Notes: generated by a model not told the origin, from the sequence alone. 64,000 nucleotides of DNA from Apostichopus japonicus (GCF_037975245.1 NC_092564.1:27632984-27696983), one strand, 5' to 3'. Counted from the stretch's first letter, positions 12,158 to 26,841 are shown. A program made the numbers and translations.

Positions 12158-12206
12158 TTGAAATAGTAGTGAGCTGGAAAATCCAAAACAGTTAAAAAAC
12201 TATATA
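12158..12206 (-). mobile_element. SINE tail module, diverged copy 3
   Basis: TTGAAATAGTAGTGAGCTGG followed by AAAATCCAAAACAGTTAAAA matches the tail modules at 36941 and 37311 at roughly 75-80% of positions. It is likewise bracketed by (TA)n (12104-12152 and 12203-12211). No tRNA-like head remains. Confidence 0.55.
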
Positions 12207-15200
12207 TATATCGCATCCCCAATATTTTTCATTTCTCCTCTTTTAATCTTCATTATGGCAGAACAGAACGATCAAGTAGTTCTGAAACTCTTCGATTCAA
12301 GTTGGCCATCAGGTCAAATTTTGAAGTGCAGGAATTCGAATCAGATTAAACACCCCTGATCGTTGGTCCGCAGAAAGTGCAAATAGGGTCAAAGCGCCAC
12401 AGGTTCTCTTTTCAATGAAACCACACTGTATTATTCTGCACTTGAAGTTGGAATTTCATACCCTGTTAAACACCTACATGACCGTTCGATGTTGGAGCCG
12501 AAAAAGTGAAAATATTCTTGTTTGAATTAACCAAATAATAGCAACGATTTCAACACCAGTTAACGATATGAGAACATTTCCGAAACAAATTAGGGGGAAT
12601 TTGGAGGGGGGGGGGGAAGAAAAAGAAAAAGAATAAAAGGCGGTTGTGACGTCACGGAATCAGTATGCGTCCAAACATCCACCTCCCCATAGAGCACTAT
12701 ACCGATTCCTATTTGCCAAACGTATAGGTATTGAAAAAAGTCTTCAAGGTAGATTTTGCCACTCCAAATTCCTTACATGCTCTCATTTAAAATTGTATTG
12801 TTTCGCTAAATACTTTATGTCGACAGTTGACTTATTTACAGATCACGAATTAATGACTCGAGGTAAAGGTAAGCCTCTCAATCCTATTGAATATACTTAC
12901 TGGCTTTAAATTACTTGTACTTTACTTGGCTTCTCTAAAGCTCCGTTCTGAGTCACAATACTACGCATTTAGTGGCACTATACATTTATGTAGTGAAATG
13001 GTCTGGAATAGGGTTACACTCTCTTCGTCTTCGTCTTCGTCTTCGATACGGTGACACATCTCGTGGCTATAGGAATGATTCTTTTGGAGACAGTACCCAA
13101 CGGTAGATGTACAAAGTGAACCCATGACGTCACAATCATGTTCGCACAGTGTACAGTTTTGGAGGCTTGTGGTGGGCAGGTAAGTTTCAATAGTCATTTT
13201 TCTATCAACCACTAAATCAGACGTGTACGGTATGCACTTCAGTGACGTGTTGTTTTGTATTTTTGGTCTATCTATCATTAATGTGCATAACTCCTGAACT
13301 TTACTGTTTAAATGTAGACCATGCCCTGTATCAATTACATAATCTTGTTCGTTGTTCAAATTGACTTAACATTACCCCATGCAACACTAACTAAGAATAA
13401 TGGTTTTTAATTCGTCCATAATAATTAAAGAAAATGAGTGCAAAATCGACCGAACCTATATTAATACAATGAACAATATTAAATATAATAATGATTAAAC
13501 ATTGGCATGCAAATTAAAACAATAGGTGCATTTGAATGGTAGTATCGATTCGTCACGTGAGCTAAATTGATGTTACGTATACCTGTTAACGGTATGTTCT
13601 CCCTAACCAAATTAAATTCTATACTTTGTATCTTACTCGAATCCACTCGCGTTCGCATTTTACGTGGCAGCCTATGTTAGGCTGATAAGCTTTCTCTCTC
13701 TATATATATATATCTATAATCCATACAAGAGATACTATACTCGGTTTTCAAATGTGGATGACCTTTTCTTTTAAGTATAACTGGGCAACCCGTACGTTTA
13801 TAATTTGTGGTATCGTAAACTGCTCACTTGTGCAAATAAAACAACGTTTAAGACACTCTCAAGTGGCCGCTGAGTTTAACAAAATTTTGATATGTCTTGG
13901 GGGTATTTAGGTTAATTTACTGTGTAAATAGCCTCACTTGTCTCTGCATAATCGAAATGAACATGGCAGTTGCTTCCTAGGGTTAAACCTTCAAATAAAG
14001 CCAAGACATATAGCCTAGGCCTACTGGAACTTGAACACGAAGATTCATGTAGATATATACACACTTTGACATCATGCGCGTTGGTTTGAAAGGCTAATAT
14101 GTGAAAGTTTGAAATTTGATTTGGTAGTTTTTTCTTCAATACTCCCCATGCCATATGCGTCCGGCGTAGTAGCCTAAGTGACCAAGGAAAGCACCAATGG
14201 ACGAGTTCAGTTGTCGATTGGGTAAAGAAATGTGTTAGGAGCAAAGGGAGGATAGACTTATGAAACTAGAGCTAACCATGACCTCATTTTAGCACTTTTA
14301 ATCAGTGACACCACTTTGCAGTCAGTGTTGTGGTATTGGACATACATACCGTACAGTGTAGTCCTTGTTGAACGCCGAAAAGGCCACAATGTACGTTAAC
14401 TCAAAACTTATCATGCAGTATACTGTTACATTATCATCGAAAGTTGTTGTCCATTTGGCGTTCCATAGATACGCAATTATTTTAACCCTTGACCACCTCT
14501 TCCCCTTATTAGTCTCTTGCACGTCCTGGCCCCACTGATCTGTACACTGATCTGTACACAGTGCCTGGCCCCAGAGGATTTATACGCTATTAGATGGCGC
14601 AATACAGTTCAAAACACCGGAAGACTAACAAAGAAATAAACGGGGCAATTACACTGACCCTTTGCAATTTTTCCGTCAGCCACTATTTGACGTTTGCATA
14701 ATATTTGTGTAAATAAATTAACAGGAATTTTCGTTCATAATTTAAGATAGGCCTGCTATTGGAGTGGTGAGTCATCTTGTCTTTCGCGTAACACCAATAT
14801 TATTCCTATATTTGTTATTAGCACTAGTTTTTTCTATTATTAGTAACGTATTTGATTACTCAATTTTTGTTGTTGTTGCCAATTAAGCTTGCATCATCAT
14901 CACTCCTCATGTCATTAAACTTGTCATGACATTCATTTCCAACTTTTCGTGAGTCAGACAAATTCCTATTAAAGTCAATGAATTATATTCGGAATTATTT
15001 TATTTATCTATTTTATTATAAATTAACCCAAACCTCAAAGTTCAATCTCAGTTTAACGAACATTGACCGAGAGTTTTTTTTTTTCATAACTTTATTTCTT
15101 CTGATAATTGAAGTTTCCGTCATAAATCCGTAACATCAAGAAGCGAATTATTTGTTACTGGGAATAAACATTTCAAGAAATTCATTATTATGGATAAATG

Positions 15201-16242
15201 ACTGGCTTCAAGGCATGTGTGAACTTAATATGTCGATAGATTGTTAGTGACAGTTAGAAGACTTACCACGCGGTATCCTAAACGGGACTTGACGGCTTCC
15301 TGGTCAAATCCCTTCTATAATATCACCTATCGGGATCAATCGATAGGGTATTTACCAATTTTTTAAACGTAAAACTAACATTTCCTACAATGTTCGTGGT
15401 CTAAAATCAACATGACACTTGTTGATGTACCCCGTGCTAGTTGCACTGCATGACTGGGTCTTAACAGACAGACTGTTGTACCTTGCCATGAACATTTCCG
15501 GGGTCTTGGAAAATATAGGCCTGGTCTATAACAGTTCAAATGTATGTCATCACGTTTTTCGTCACCGTGGACAATTTGCTGTATCAAGCAGTAAACATCT
15601 GCATAGTTGCCTCAGTTTACTTGTTGAGTTTATGGTGCCTATAAAAGTAATACCGATACAGTGATTTCACTTGGTGGAAAATAAGGGGTCAAACAACGGG
15701 CTACCGTGCGGTTATCACAGGATAATTCACGAACGGGGCATAATGCAAGCGATGCACAAGTCCTTAGGCAAAGCACTAAATACTCATTAATTAATCATTT
15801 ATTTACATCTCAGAATGTAAATCTATTTTGAAAACTATCAAAACTTTAAAAGGAAACTTATCAACAATTGTCTCGAATGGTACCCCGTAATTGTATATTT
15901 TTATTATAGTTAAAAGTCGAAAATCAATGTAAATGAGCAAAAGATAAACGAACAAATAAATAAAAAAACTAACAAGGTTGGCAATAATACGCTGTGTATG
16001 ACTTTCATGTATAGTGCATTGAACACCATAATAGAACAGACTACACCTGCAATGAGAAAATTGTCATAGTAACAAGTCCCGGTGAGTTCAATGCAATGAC
16101 ATAACGGTCATTGATGTACATTACGCAAATACGTACGTACGTACTTAAGTACACTATACTCCGCTCGTAGTAGGCTACGCTTAGTGTGAGTTCACATATG
16201 AAGAATTCCAAATTCTTAAACCAGCAGTTAACTATTGTAGTA
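12207..16242. other. No gene confidently recognised
   Basis: Contains a poly-G run at 12607-12617 and a (TCTTCG)n tract at 13022-13045 that encodes the acidic run in a 132-codon minus-strand frame (12961-13359). That frame is Cys-rich but unsupported. On the + strand GGGCAG|GTAAGT at about 13178 is an isolated consensus donor. An (ACGT)-like tract lies at 16130-16145. Confidence 0.4.
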
Positions 16243-16250
16243 TATAATAA

Positions 16251-16594
16251 CAGTGGCGTAGGAAGGTACTTTTGAGTGGGGGAGCTGAAGACTGATGACC
16301 GGCCTGGGGGAGGGGTCCCCTTTGGATTTTTTTTTGCATTTCCAGGTGGCCTCAGATGCAATTTGGTGCAATATAGCACACTTCAACACCCACTCCATTT
16401 TGCAAATAATTTTGCATTTTCACCTGGCCTTAGATGCAATTTGGTACTCCAAATGAGATTTTTTTTCTCATTTGGAAATGAAAAAGGGGTTTTCTGACTT
16501 GCGGAGCGGGGGAGGGGGCGGAATGATACTTCCGCCCCACCATATTTTTCACTGGGGGGCTAGCGCCCCCCAGCCCCCGGTTCCTACGCCCTTG
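16251..16594 (+). mobile_element. hAT-type MITE, copy 1 (344 bp)
   Basis: Starts CAGTGGCGTAGGAA and ends TTCCTACGCCCTTG (12 of 14 paired). The perfect 8-bp TSD TATAATAA lies at 16243-16250 and 16595-16602. Inside are two imperfect direct repeats about 80 bp apart, TTGCATTTCCAGGTGGCCTC and TTGCATTTTCACCTGGCCTT, each followed by AGATGCAATTTGGT. There is also a self-complementary CCAAATGAGA/TCTCATTTGG hairpin. No transposase. Peptides read from it are shared with the second copy only because the DNA is. Confidence 0.92.
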
Positions 16595-16602
16595 TATAAT
16601 AA

Positions 16603-17868
16603 TGTCTTTAAGAAGGTGTTTGATCAGACGGAAATATGTGGGAACCAGGACATGAAACATTAACACATTTTGGAGAATAATGCTGACCATTAATATACAT
16701 TATGTTCCTCATCAGGCATCATTGCTGATGTCGTTACAGTAGCCTAATGGTAGACGTTATGTGATATCCTACCGATCTGAGAAGAGATCGCTCAGCGAAT
16801 TCCTTCACATGGAGCTCTTCATATTCAGGAGATGAAGATTTAGCCGGACACGACTGAAAATTGTTAAAAGGCCTAGCGACGTAGCCTAAGTAAGTTAATT
16901 TCAGTCGTGAGGCTAAAGCAATATAGGCCCATTTAGGCTAATTGTCGGCCTAACCTACGTTAGAATGGGCCTATACTTACTTAGTAATTACTTGTGAAGT
17001 TCGCACACCACTTTCTTATTGACGTTGGCTTAATCTTTTACTTCTAGCATTCAGTAATATGTCTAATTTAATATTGGGAGGAAGGTTGCAAAAATATATA
17101 TTTCTTGTAGAAACCTACCCATTTGACTTTGAGATCACCTGAAATTTTAGCATATTTCAAACGTTAAATATTCATTATTTTGATAGGCTTAATAGTAAAA
17201 CATTAATAGCCTAATTGGTTTGAATAACACAAAGAATCAGTAACACGAAACGTTGAACTCATAAGTCGGTTACTATCTCAGCAAAATGGGGAAAACTGTA
17301 CATATCCTTCCAACCAAACAAAGAAGATAAAGTCTAAAAGTATAACATTTCCAAAAATTTCGATCAAAATGCGACGATATGAAAAGAAAATTCCTCAAAA
17401 TTAAAATTTAAGAAGTTTTAGGCAATGGTAGACCCTTTACAAAATAAATTTATCTGATAGTTGTCAGACTTAGCCACGTCATTGATGCAATTTTCATTCA
17501 TTTTGTCGAATATCGATAGAATTGGATGTTTCATTGGCCTACATAAATTCAGTACAAAAGAAATAGTGTGTGAGTTTCTTGTGGATTGCTTTTTACCAGT
17601 TAACAGCTTTCACAGTTAGGCTTTTCACATCGCAGTTAGAATACCACGATTTAGTGTGGCCCTGTTTTTGTATAGGCCCCTAGACCTAGGCCCCTATGTA
17701 CATTCGGCCCAATGCTCTGGCTATGCAACTAGAGAAATTACGCACACTGTGATTTCATCGTTAATACAGCAGACGACTTTAAAAGTTTGCGAAACGCAAT
17801 GCAACTTATATTAATGCGCCCGGTGAGTTTGCCGTGCATTATTCATCAACAGTCAGCTAACGACAACG
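16603..17868. other. No gene recognised
   Basis: AT-rich, with many AGGCCTA/TAGGCCC-type words between 16860 and 17700. Confidence 0.5.
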
Positions 17869-17912
17869 GACCAATCAGATTCGAGAATTTGTATAACGAG
17901 TCGGGTTTTATA
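17869..17912 (+). promoter_or_regulatory. CCAAT and TATA-like elements upstream of a short frame
   Basis: GGACCAATCAGA contains a consensus CCAAT box (17871-17875). TTTTATA (17906-17912) lies 31 bp downstream of it, a normal promoter spacing. The next ATG in good context is at 17981. Individually such motifs are common, so this is suggestive only. Confidence 0.3.
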
Positions 17913-17980
17913 CCTCTTCAGAAATGACTCAGTTGACTTAGTTGAGGTACATTTAGTCCCAGTGATTGAAGATTATTAGA

Positions 17981-18139
17981 ATGGACGATTACATATATCG
18001 GTATGGGTGGCTACTTCTAGAGGGGAAGCAAAATGCATGTGGGGAAAATATTGATGTCCTATTGTTGGGTTTACGTTGTCCCTGCATCTATAATACAGTA
18101 GTTTGCCTACATATAGTCGTAACTCGTATCGACTCTTAA
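17981..18139 (+). CDS. Possible small ORF, 52 aa, unrecognised
   Basis: ATG in good context (AGAATGG) opens a 52-codon frame, MDDYIYRYGWLLLEGKQNAC followed by GENIDVLLLGLRCPCIYN and a hydrophobic end. The only support is the CCAAT/TATA-like pair 70-110 bp upstream. There is no recognised domain, signal peptide or splice donor. It could well be chance. Confidence 0.15.
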   Translation: MDDYIYRYGWLLLEGKQNACGENIDVLLLGLRCPCIYNTVVCLHIVVTRIDS

Positions 18140-18234
18140 CTGAATTGAGTAACCTAATACCGTTTAAATATTGTTATGACTTGCAATTACAAACCTTTAT
18201 CCACACGGTACTTTACGGGGTAGGCATTGTTTAC

Positions 18235-18272
<38 letters not shown>
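18235..18272. repeat. (TA)n microsatellite
   Basis: About 38 bp of uninterrupted TA. Confidence 0.95.
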
Positions 18273-18274
<2 letters not shown>

Positions 18275-19993
18275 CTACTTTAGGAATTGTTCACACTTTC
18301 TCGCCAAACGTAGTAGCCGTTACCTCTGTGGTAAATGTTTATACAGATTTTGTACGCATTATGACTTTCCTTTAAATATCCCAGTAGTTTGATTAGCTTT
18401 TATTTCAGCTGTCGTTCCCGTAAATTGTTGGATCATGCGGGTATGTCAAGTGTTGTATGAGTATGACTTCAATAATGTGATTTATTCAAGGACATGACCG
18501 TTAGTTTGAACCCTTGCGATTTCGTACTATCATCTCGATTACATCCTATAGCACCACATATGCTCTGTACTGATGTAAAAGAATACGGTATTATTCACAT
18601 AACAAATCTGTATACCATATCTGCCCACTGTGTTTATGAACACTTCTACTGTAAATTTTCATGTGTACTTACACGTTGCAGCATTATTAAAATTTAATCT
18701 GTAAAGTTATGTAGAAAATTTTCTTGTATTGTATGCCCAGTATATAACCCCGCGGAATTCTTTGAAGTTTGGGGCGGCTGAAAATTTAACCGTATTGCCG
18801 AATAATTTATACGCTACATTTCGTTTTCGCCTTTCATTTTATGCCATTATTATAAAACAATTGTACAAGATGTCGTGTAGACCTAATTATAGACCATATC
18901 TATAACCTAAATATGCATCAGAATGCACCATTTTTCTAAGGAGGAGCTCCCAGATTCCCCTACATGAGAGTCGCCCACAACCACCCTAGGATCACACCCC
19001 TTCCTTTTTAAAATCCTGGATCTTACCTGCATGAAACTTCTTCTAGCCAACCGGATTTAAGACTCAAAATTGGTACATTACCATATTGATATTACTACAA
19101 CTTCTCTCCCACCTATTCCCCATCCCACCCCGCCTCCACTCCCTAACCTTCACAACCGCATATTCATGCTTCGCCATTTTCGCAGGTTAAATATGTATTA
19201 AAAACTGATTCTAGTGTCGATGTTGTTTAAAATCTCGTGGACGTAACTATGTCGTCAGCTTTTTTAATCTATTTTATGTGAGATTTTATATATGACTTAC
19301 AATAATTGGGGTCGTTATTATTGATGTAAACATTGCAACGGTCTCAGTAGAACAATATATCAAGAGGCCATCTCTCGTTGTGACTCGTTACATTAATGTA
19401 TATCTCTATAGCCGATTTCGCACACGCTGACATGAAATTAAGGACATAACTAACCAAAGAACACATTGAAATGTTAACAAAGCCAAGTCGATTACAATGC
19501 AACCTTGAACAGGACTTAAAATCGAGTTTTCATCCAGGGATGTTCGGCGGGAAATAAGTGGGAGCGAACTACAGGTCTTAATAGGCAACCCACGAGAAGA
19601 CAGCAGGGGTTTATGCTTGTGGTTTGATATTACAGATTATCGATAGGATATAGAATGTGAGCTTGGTACTATCTAACAGGAAATGGATACCACCATACTC
19701 TAGTAGCAGAAATATGACATCTGTGCTATCATGACATGCCGTAAAATGGATTCTCCCCGAGTGACGTCAGATTCAGTTAGAACAAATAGTTCTGGACATG
19801 AGAGAGCAAATGTTTTTTACTCGGGGAAGTTAAAGACCGTAGGTAATTGCGCACTATACTAACACAATCGTTGAAGATTGTCCTGATTGTCAAAATAATT
19901 TTCAAATTTAGTGACGTCATCAAGGTCAACTAGTTGAATAACGTCATATCCACCTTTAAAACAAAGACATATTTGCATCCCTCCTAGATCAAG
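18273..19993. other. No gene recognised
   Basis: Near 18912, ATGCATCAGAATGCACCATT is almost the same as a segment near 8319 (ATGCCTCAGAATGCACCATT), a small dispersed repeat of unknown type. Otherwise empty. Confidence 0.45.
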
Positions 19994-20159
19994 ATATTAT
20001 TATTATTATTATTATTATCATTATTACGATTGTGATTATGATTATGATTATTATTATTATTATAATAACAATAATAATTATTATTATCATTGTTATTGTT
20101 ATTATTATTATTATTATTATTATCGTTTTTGTTGTTACTGTTATTGTTAATATTATTGT
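19994..20159. repeat. (ATT)n trinucleotide array
   Basis: Imperfect ATT/GTT/ATG triplets over about 165 bp. They create Ile- or Asn-rich artefact frames on the two strands. Confidence 0.95.
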
Positions 20160-21927
20160 GTTGTATTATAAGAACGCTGGGAGCAAGGTTGTTCACATTC
20201 CGCAGCTAAAACTAAAAATTTACATTTTCGGTATATATTACCGATTTATGTACAAACCACAGGCCTTGACATCTGTGTATCCAAAGCTCAGAGAGGAAAT
20301 ATTTATTAATTATGTTGTTGGATATACATTTTGAGAAATTCGTATCCCATAGTGGCACTTTCTAAGCAGATATTTCTGTCATGAATAAAGAAACAGATAT
20401 TTTTCAGAATTTAGAAAACGTGATAAGAAAAGTAAATAATAACATAGTGCAGGGTTATCAATTCCGAAGATCTGATGAAACAGAGCTTTCATGTGAATAT
20501 CTTCATTGTTTTATGATGATCGCAAGATTTTTTTTTCTGTGTATCAGAAAGTAACAATAAATAAATGCTGAAATATTCACTTATGACACACTGAATACAT
20601 TTAAGAGTAACACACGTCACTTTTAATTGCAACGTCACCTTGACATCGTCACGTGAGGTACACTTCAACAGATGCTCCATATTAAAGATTGTGCACTCCT
20701 CTAACTTAACTCGGCATGCCATCAAGGGATTATTGAAGCTCTTTTAAATAGATCAGATCAATTGGAAAATGGAAAGACATTCAAATGAACTATAAACAAA
20801 AGGAAATTGAAATATATATAACCGGAAATCTCCAACTGAAAGGCAAATAATACTACCTAAGAATAAAACTATTTGAAATATTAAACCAGACTCGCCTTGT
20901 AAAATGAGGTTCTAATAATGAATATAAAGTATGCATTCCTGTTTTTCCCAGTTTTAGTGTGAATGTTAGACCTGCATTCCCTGGGAAACATTTTTCTTAT
21001 TGAGGTAGAAAAATACTGCAGGCTCAAAGTGTATTCTTGAGTTGCTATTCACCATTCCCAACATTTCAATGTAAGCTACTTGAGCAACTCTTATAATATT
21101 AGCATGCACCCTTTTGGCAGATTCGGTCATTATTAACTGGGCCGCAGCTGTGGGAGCTTATCTCAATGTATAAAGTGACTAGGATTGCGAGTAGCTTTTC
21201 GTGCCCATGCTTTATCTTAGGTGACTTTTCTTTAAAAAAATGTACATTTTTGAAGCTTTGTGCTTTTCTTCTTCAAATATGACCAAATGAGACTGAGATG
21301 TGTTATGGAATGGAACACAAGGCATATATAGATTCTAGCAACAAATATAAAAATATATAAATAGTTTTAATGAGCAACATTCTCGAAAGGAAACAAAAAG
21401 AATATGAAAACGAAAACAGTACTACCTGGTAATATGAAACTTTCTTGAACATTATGTATGTAGAAACGGTTATCAAATATGCTAGAAATATTAGATATGG
21501 TCAGGCAAGTTCAAACTTTAAAAGGCACTATAATGCAGTCCTCAACACATGCATTTTTCATTGAGTTGTCTGAGCTTGTCTCAGTGAAACCTTAATCGGT
21601 AAGAAATATGAGGATCAAAACACAAAAAAGTATACATTTAATGAAAGTTTATCAAATTTTGCCTAAAATAAAATAAAATCTGTAAAGTTTAAAATGGAGT
21701 TTCCCATTTCCAGTTTCAATCGAATTCTAGCTACACAATATTTACTCTTCCAAAAGTGTGTTTTTCTATTACAACTTTTTTCCAGTTTTTCTTTGTTTGT
21801 TTGTTTTTTTCACATTTCCTGGGAATCATATAGGCTAGAATGGTTCACGTGTTGATGCCTGATGGTATATGCAGGTAACAATAGTCGACTATAGATTGCA
21901 TGTCGCGTGTATCACATATCCTTGGGG

Positions 21928-21959
<32 letters not shown>

Positions 21960-24900
21960 AGTTCTGTAAGTATCCTTCGATTATGCAAGCGTTCATGCTA
22001 GGACCTTACCGTGCTGTAATGTACGGATTCACGAATCATATATCTAAGATCCTTCTTCCGGTTGGTATAGTGACATTCATAACAGGTGTGACACAAGACC
22101 GGTATAAACATCCCAGGACGGCCCCTTTATGCGTTATATAAAGAAAATAGGAGGTAACGAAGGTATATACATACGATAGCCATGTAACTACCATGGTTAT
22201 GAAAGGGACACCATACAGGGAAGAAGGGAAAGGTCCTCGAAAGAATGTGACGGCAATGTTTATTGCAAGTATGTAAAATATTATGAATTATCCTTATGAG
22301 ATTTTACATGCATATATATGTGAGTCGCATGTAAGGACTCTGCCACCGGCCGTGTTGTGCTGTTTATGTGCTGAAGACTGCAGTATGTACATACGTATGA
22401 TAAAAACTACATAAATTCGTGACGGTCATAAAACATGGTTTCCTTACGTTTGCTGTGTTTCCAATGTTAGTAAGTTATAGAGTTTTTTTTGGGGGGGGGG
22501 GGAGGGGGAGGATGCATGCTGGGATTGCTTGACCAAGAGCCAACGTACGATTGCGTTAAGTTGTTTAAAAGAAATAGCTGGAGTTGGACAGACTAGATAA
22601 CGTAAACTAAAATCTAATAAAGACGTTTTGGTAGGGATCAACTCATCCCGATGGTTATTTATTAAATCCTGTTGCCATACTCTCATCCATCCAACGTATT
22701 TTGTTCGATTCAAAGACTGACACACCAAGCGAATCCAGTTTGGTTACAGTTTAACCTTTTTACTTGGTTATTTTTTCTGTAGCTTGAACCGGTGCGTCGC
22801 CCAGCACCACTGTCAGGTCACAAAGTACGTGACCATTCCGTACTCTCGACAATATTCCATAAATTGCTGATCTACATACTCCTATCATATATATATAGGC
22901 CTATGCTGTAATGTGAGATGCGCTTTAAGGAATGGCGTGGAAGGTGATGTATTCGTGCGGTAACAGTGTCAGACGCAGGAGTATTCCCCTTTAAAGTTAT
23001 TCGTGATTCCTGTACTATAACCACCATATTCTGGTAATTAGTGATATTTTTTGTGACATGTGACATGAGTGTATTGATATGACTCGTGAGTGACTGCGAC
23101 CTTTAAAAATGTACAGAGAGTATTACCATTTTCAGTTGGAACGCCAGCATGGACATATTACGCAAACTATTATAACAACTATGGGGTTTCTTCCATATAT
23201 GGATTTTGTAGTACTATCAGTTACTACAAACATGCGGTGAGCCAGGGCAAAGTTTAAATAGAGGAAACACTGGTCACAACTGGTTTTCTCATTTTGTTTC
23301 ATCAATCGAACTTTTACGCAATTATTTCTTTGTGATCAGTGATGTACTTACGACTGATCGGGTAATGTTACAGTAATTAGGTCAGCCTAATTAGTGATCA
23401 TCTCTGACTCTGCGGGGAAAGCATTAAAAACTCCAAAACTTTCTCAGTCAGATGCATCGAGGTCAGTTGCACCCTTCTCTATCAGTTTTGAATTCTCCTC
23501 TATTGTTTCAAAAGAACCATTGTTGCAAATCTCCTTTTGTCATGTAGAAAATGAGAAATTCCCGACCAAAAAAAAAAAATGCTGTTACAAGACCTACTGC
23601 AACGAATGATTTGACATAAGTCATAACAGACAAGTTTTAAACTGCAGTAAGAAATAAAATGAAAGGTAGCTTAAAGTTATGTCAAAGTCTTTGGCAAATC
23701 AGGTCACGTTCCACAAAAATAATAATAATGACAATAGACAAATAGGAGATACTGTCTATTCACTACCGTGTATCGTTCACATCAGTTATTGTATACATAC
23801 AGAAATTATTAAAACAAAGTAAGAAAAAAAACGAAATATACAGACAACTTCAGATACTGCAGTCTTGTGAGTTGTGCCTCATTAGCCCCAGGTCGCCTTT
23901 ATCCATGTTTCTTTGTAAATTATAAGAATAACATCTAACGAAGTGTCAAATTTAGACCTCCTTTCTTCAGAAATGAATACTGATGGATAACTTTCAGCAA
24001 ATTGTTTGTCAGAAATACACCTAGTTTAATTAGATGATTCTTTTAACTTGTCAAAGTTGAAGGCCCTGTTTTAAAGTCAACACTATGTTTTTTTTAGATT
24101 TCCTTTTTGTGGGGGCTGTTGAACAAATACATATATTTGTTATAAAAATGGTTCGCTTAGAAAAGGTTATTTGGTAATGTATCGTGTAATTAAGGAATGG
24201 AAGTATTTAATGGAAAACTACAAATTGGCATTACTTTACTGTAGTACATTAGTATAGACAAATGTTCAAACGTTTAAGTAGATACGTGGCCCGATTGTTT
24301 GCGTAAGTTTCAACTGTTGTAAGTTTTTTCTTTAGGTTTCATCAGTATGAATATCATGATTCTCTCTGTTTATGTTAGGAACTGTTCAGATACAGTCAGT
24401 ACACGACTGCGTTGAAGCATGAAATAGGTGGACAGTAAAGATTGGTGGTAAAATTAAAAATTATTGTCCCAATTTACTGGCCAGTAAGAATGTTGGATAT
24501 AGTGCATGTAGAAAAAGGTTGGCCTACGCTTACATGCAAGTGGAACAGGTACGGTAGGCTACAATAGAGCTCACGGCGATATCAGTATTCATATAGCCTA
24601 TATGTTATTACTATGTAACATTTATCAAACGTTATTAAGTCACCTGACGCAAAACAAAATGGTCACAGCTGCATGCATGCAGATGTTTGAATATCAATAA
24701 TGCATATGATAGATATAAAAACATACGGGTGAGTTGAACCTGGATTTGGAAGAGGTCACAACTGGCTCAATATGCGGATTAAGAAACTCTTCATAGCAGT
24801 GAAAAAAAGGGTATAGGTTCTCTTAGTCTTGTGCGGGGGAGTCAACAGATTTAAAATCAAGCACAGATGGTAGGCAGATACACAACAGGTGCATAGAGAG

Positions 24901-26777
24901 CGTCTTCCACCGCCAAAACTAATATTTGCAAATCAGTTGGCTGAGTGATAAATTATGTCGTGATTGGATATGGCCTTTAGCTAATGAATTTTAAACAGAG
25001 AGATGTATCAAGGCCATACGAATAACATATCTACCACAGTCGATAATCCTTATGTATTTAAGCTGAAATCAAGGTGATTATACTCAAAAGAGATTGTATA
25101 GGCACAGTCGTCTGATAAAATTACCGAATCCTGATCCAATTATATCGATTTCGACCGACGGGTGAGCAAGACTGTCCTTTCCGAATATAGAAGATTTAAA
25201 CTCATAAAACCATGGCTGTACTGTTCCCTTTATCTATGTTTAGTACCATTGCTTTAATGTAACACATTAACTCGTCACTTTAAAGGTCACCTGTGTACAA
25301 CTGTTGTACTGTTCCGTTTAAGTTAATCTTGTGTGAAGCAGCGTTGCCGTACTAAGCCTTTCAAGCAAAAACAACATTTTATTCCATTATCGATAATGTA
25401 CCACAGTACCTTCTCCCTTTCATGTCAGCATTCCTTTATTATTTATCTTGTTATTCGAACACTTCACAAAACAAAAATGTGTTTTTTTTACTTTTCTGAA
25501 TTCTTTTCAAGATTCCATAACAAATTCACAATCAATTCTCCTTGTAAGATCAGATAATCAACAAACTCAATTGTCAATTATTTCTCCTGTAGGTAGAAAA
25601 TCTAATTCGTAAATCAATAAACATTGACAATAGTCTTCATTTCATTTGGAAGCTCCGTTTTACCGACTTTCCAAATCTTTTGCTATACCAATTCACAATA
25701 ACAATGAACGTTTTAAATCTTCATGGCATATTTGAAAATTTAAAAATTATGTCTTGGGGAAGTTTTGCGATACGTGCCAGGTGACTTATCACGATACACA
25801 ATTTGGATGTTTAATGGACTTTTATGTCCACTAAATTCATCTAATTCGTAAGGAATTTTAACAACATGACTTTAACATGGTTCTGAATTGTCTCCACTGT
25901 GGTATGGTATAATGAAATTGTAATGCTATATGGTGTTATTATAATCTGTCACCCCGAACAAGATTTAGCTATACCATGCATGATTCAGTAAACCTACCGC
26001 GCATCTGAACAGGAGAGTATAGTGAATATCTTTGGAACTATAGGTAGTGTTAGCATACTGTTTGTTCATGAACTAATGCTCGCCTGTCTTTTGTCGGTAT
26101 ATGATTCATGGCCACCAGAGTAAATGGGTTCTTCACGCAGAATAAACATTTTGTTGTTGAGATTTTGAACCATTTAACAGTCATCCAAAATGTGTCATCT
26201 TGTTTATCTTACTGTTATCTTCATCTGCAGTGACCTTGAAAGAGTTTGACTACCTCTTGTGGTCATGGTGTATCTAAGTATATACTCTCAAGGATCTATG
26301 TTTCTTGCTTTCAAAAACTCTGCATTATTGGTTTACAAAGCTATCTGGTGCACCTTGTAGATGTCGATCCAGCTGTTACCGTTCTACCACTTCCCATATT
26401 GATGTCGTAATCTTCAATTTCTCTCGTCTCATTTTTTGTATTGTCTATACCACCTCTGAACATTGTTTCAAATTACCCCCTTGTTAGATGAAAGCTCGCC
26501 CGCAAACCTCTTGGTAGACATGCTACATTACTGATAGACTTATACACAGAATAAGAAAGAAGTCAATGTAACTGATTCGCTGACAAGTTGATACATACCA
26601 AGCTGACTGTTCCTACTGTTTTATCCACATCAAGTCCACTATACATATTACCGACAGCTGCCCATGTGGGGATCACCCTGCACAAGAATGACTTGTAGTA
26701 CACCAAATTGTAACATTGTTGGTATATGTGACCTACTTTATAATATGTACATCTGATCACAGGGTTTAAATTGCCAT
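20160..26777. other. No gene recognised
   Basis: Contains the TA array at 21928, a 14-bp poly-G run near 22488-22503, and poly-A at 23569-23579. No credible coding frame, RNA gene or transposon end is seen. Confidence 0.45.
21928..21953. repeat. (TA)n microsatellite
   Basis: About 26 bp of TA followed by CACACA. Confidence 0.9.
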
Positions 26778-26788
26778 TATATATATAG

Positions 26789-26841
<53 letters not shown>

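Noticed and set aside
12961-13359. 132-codon Cys-containing minus-strand frame with an acidic DEDEDEDEE run
   Set aside because: The acidic run is a simple repeat; no recognised domain, no good splice sites on its strand, and a consensus donor on the opposite strand. Not excluded, but unsupported.
16741-16760. tRNA A-box-like TAGCCTAATGGTAGACG
   Set aside because: No B-box at a suitable distance and no cloverleaf.
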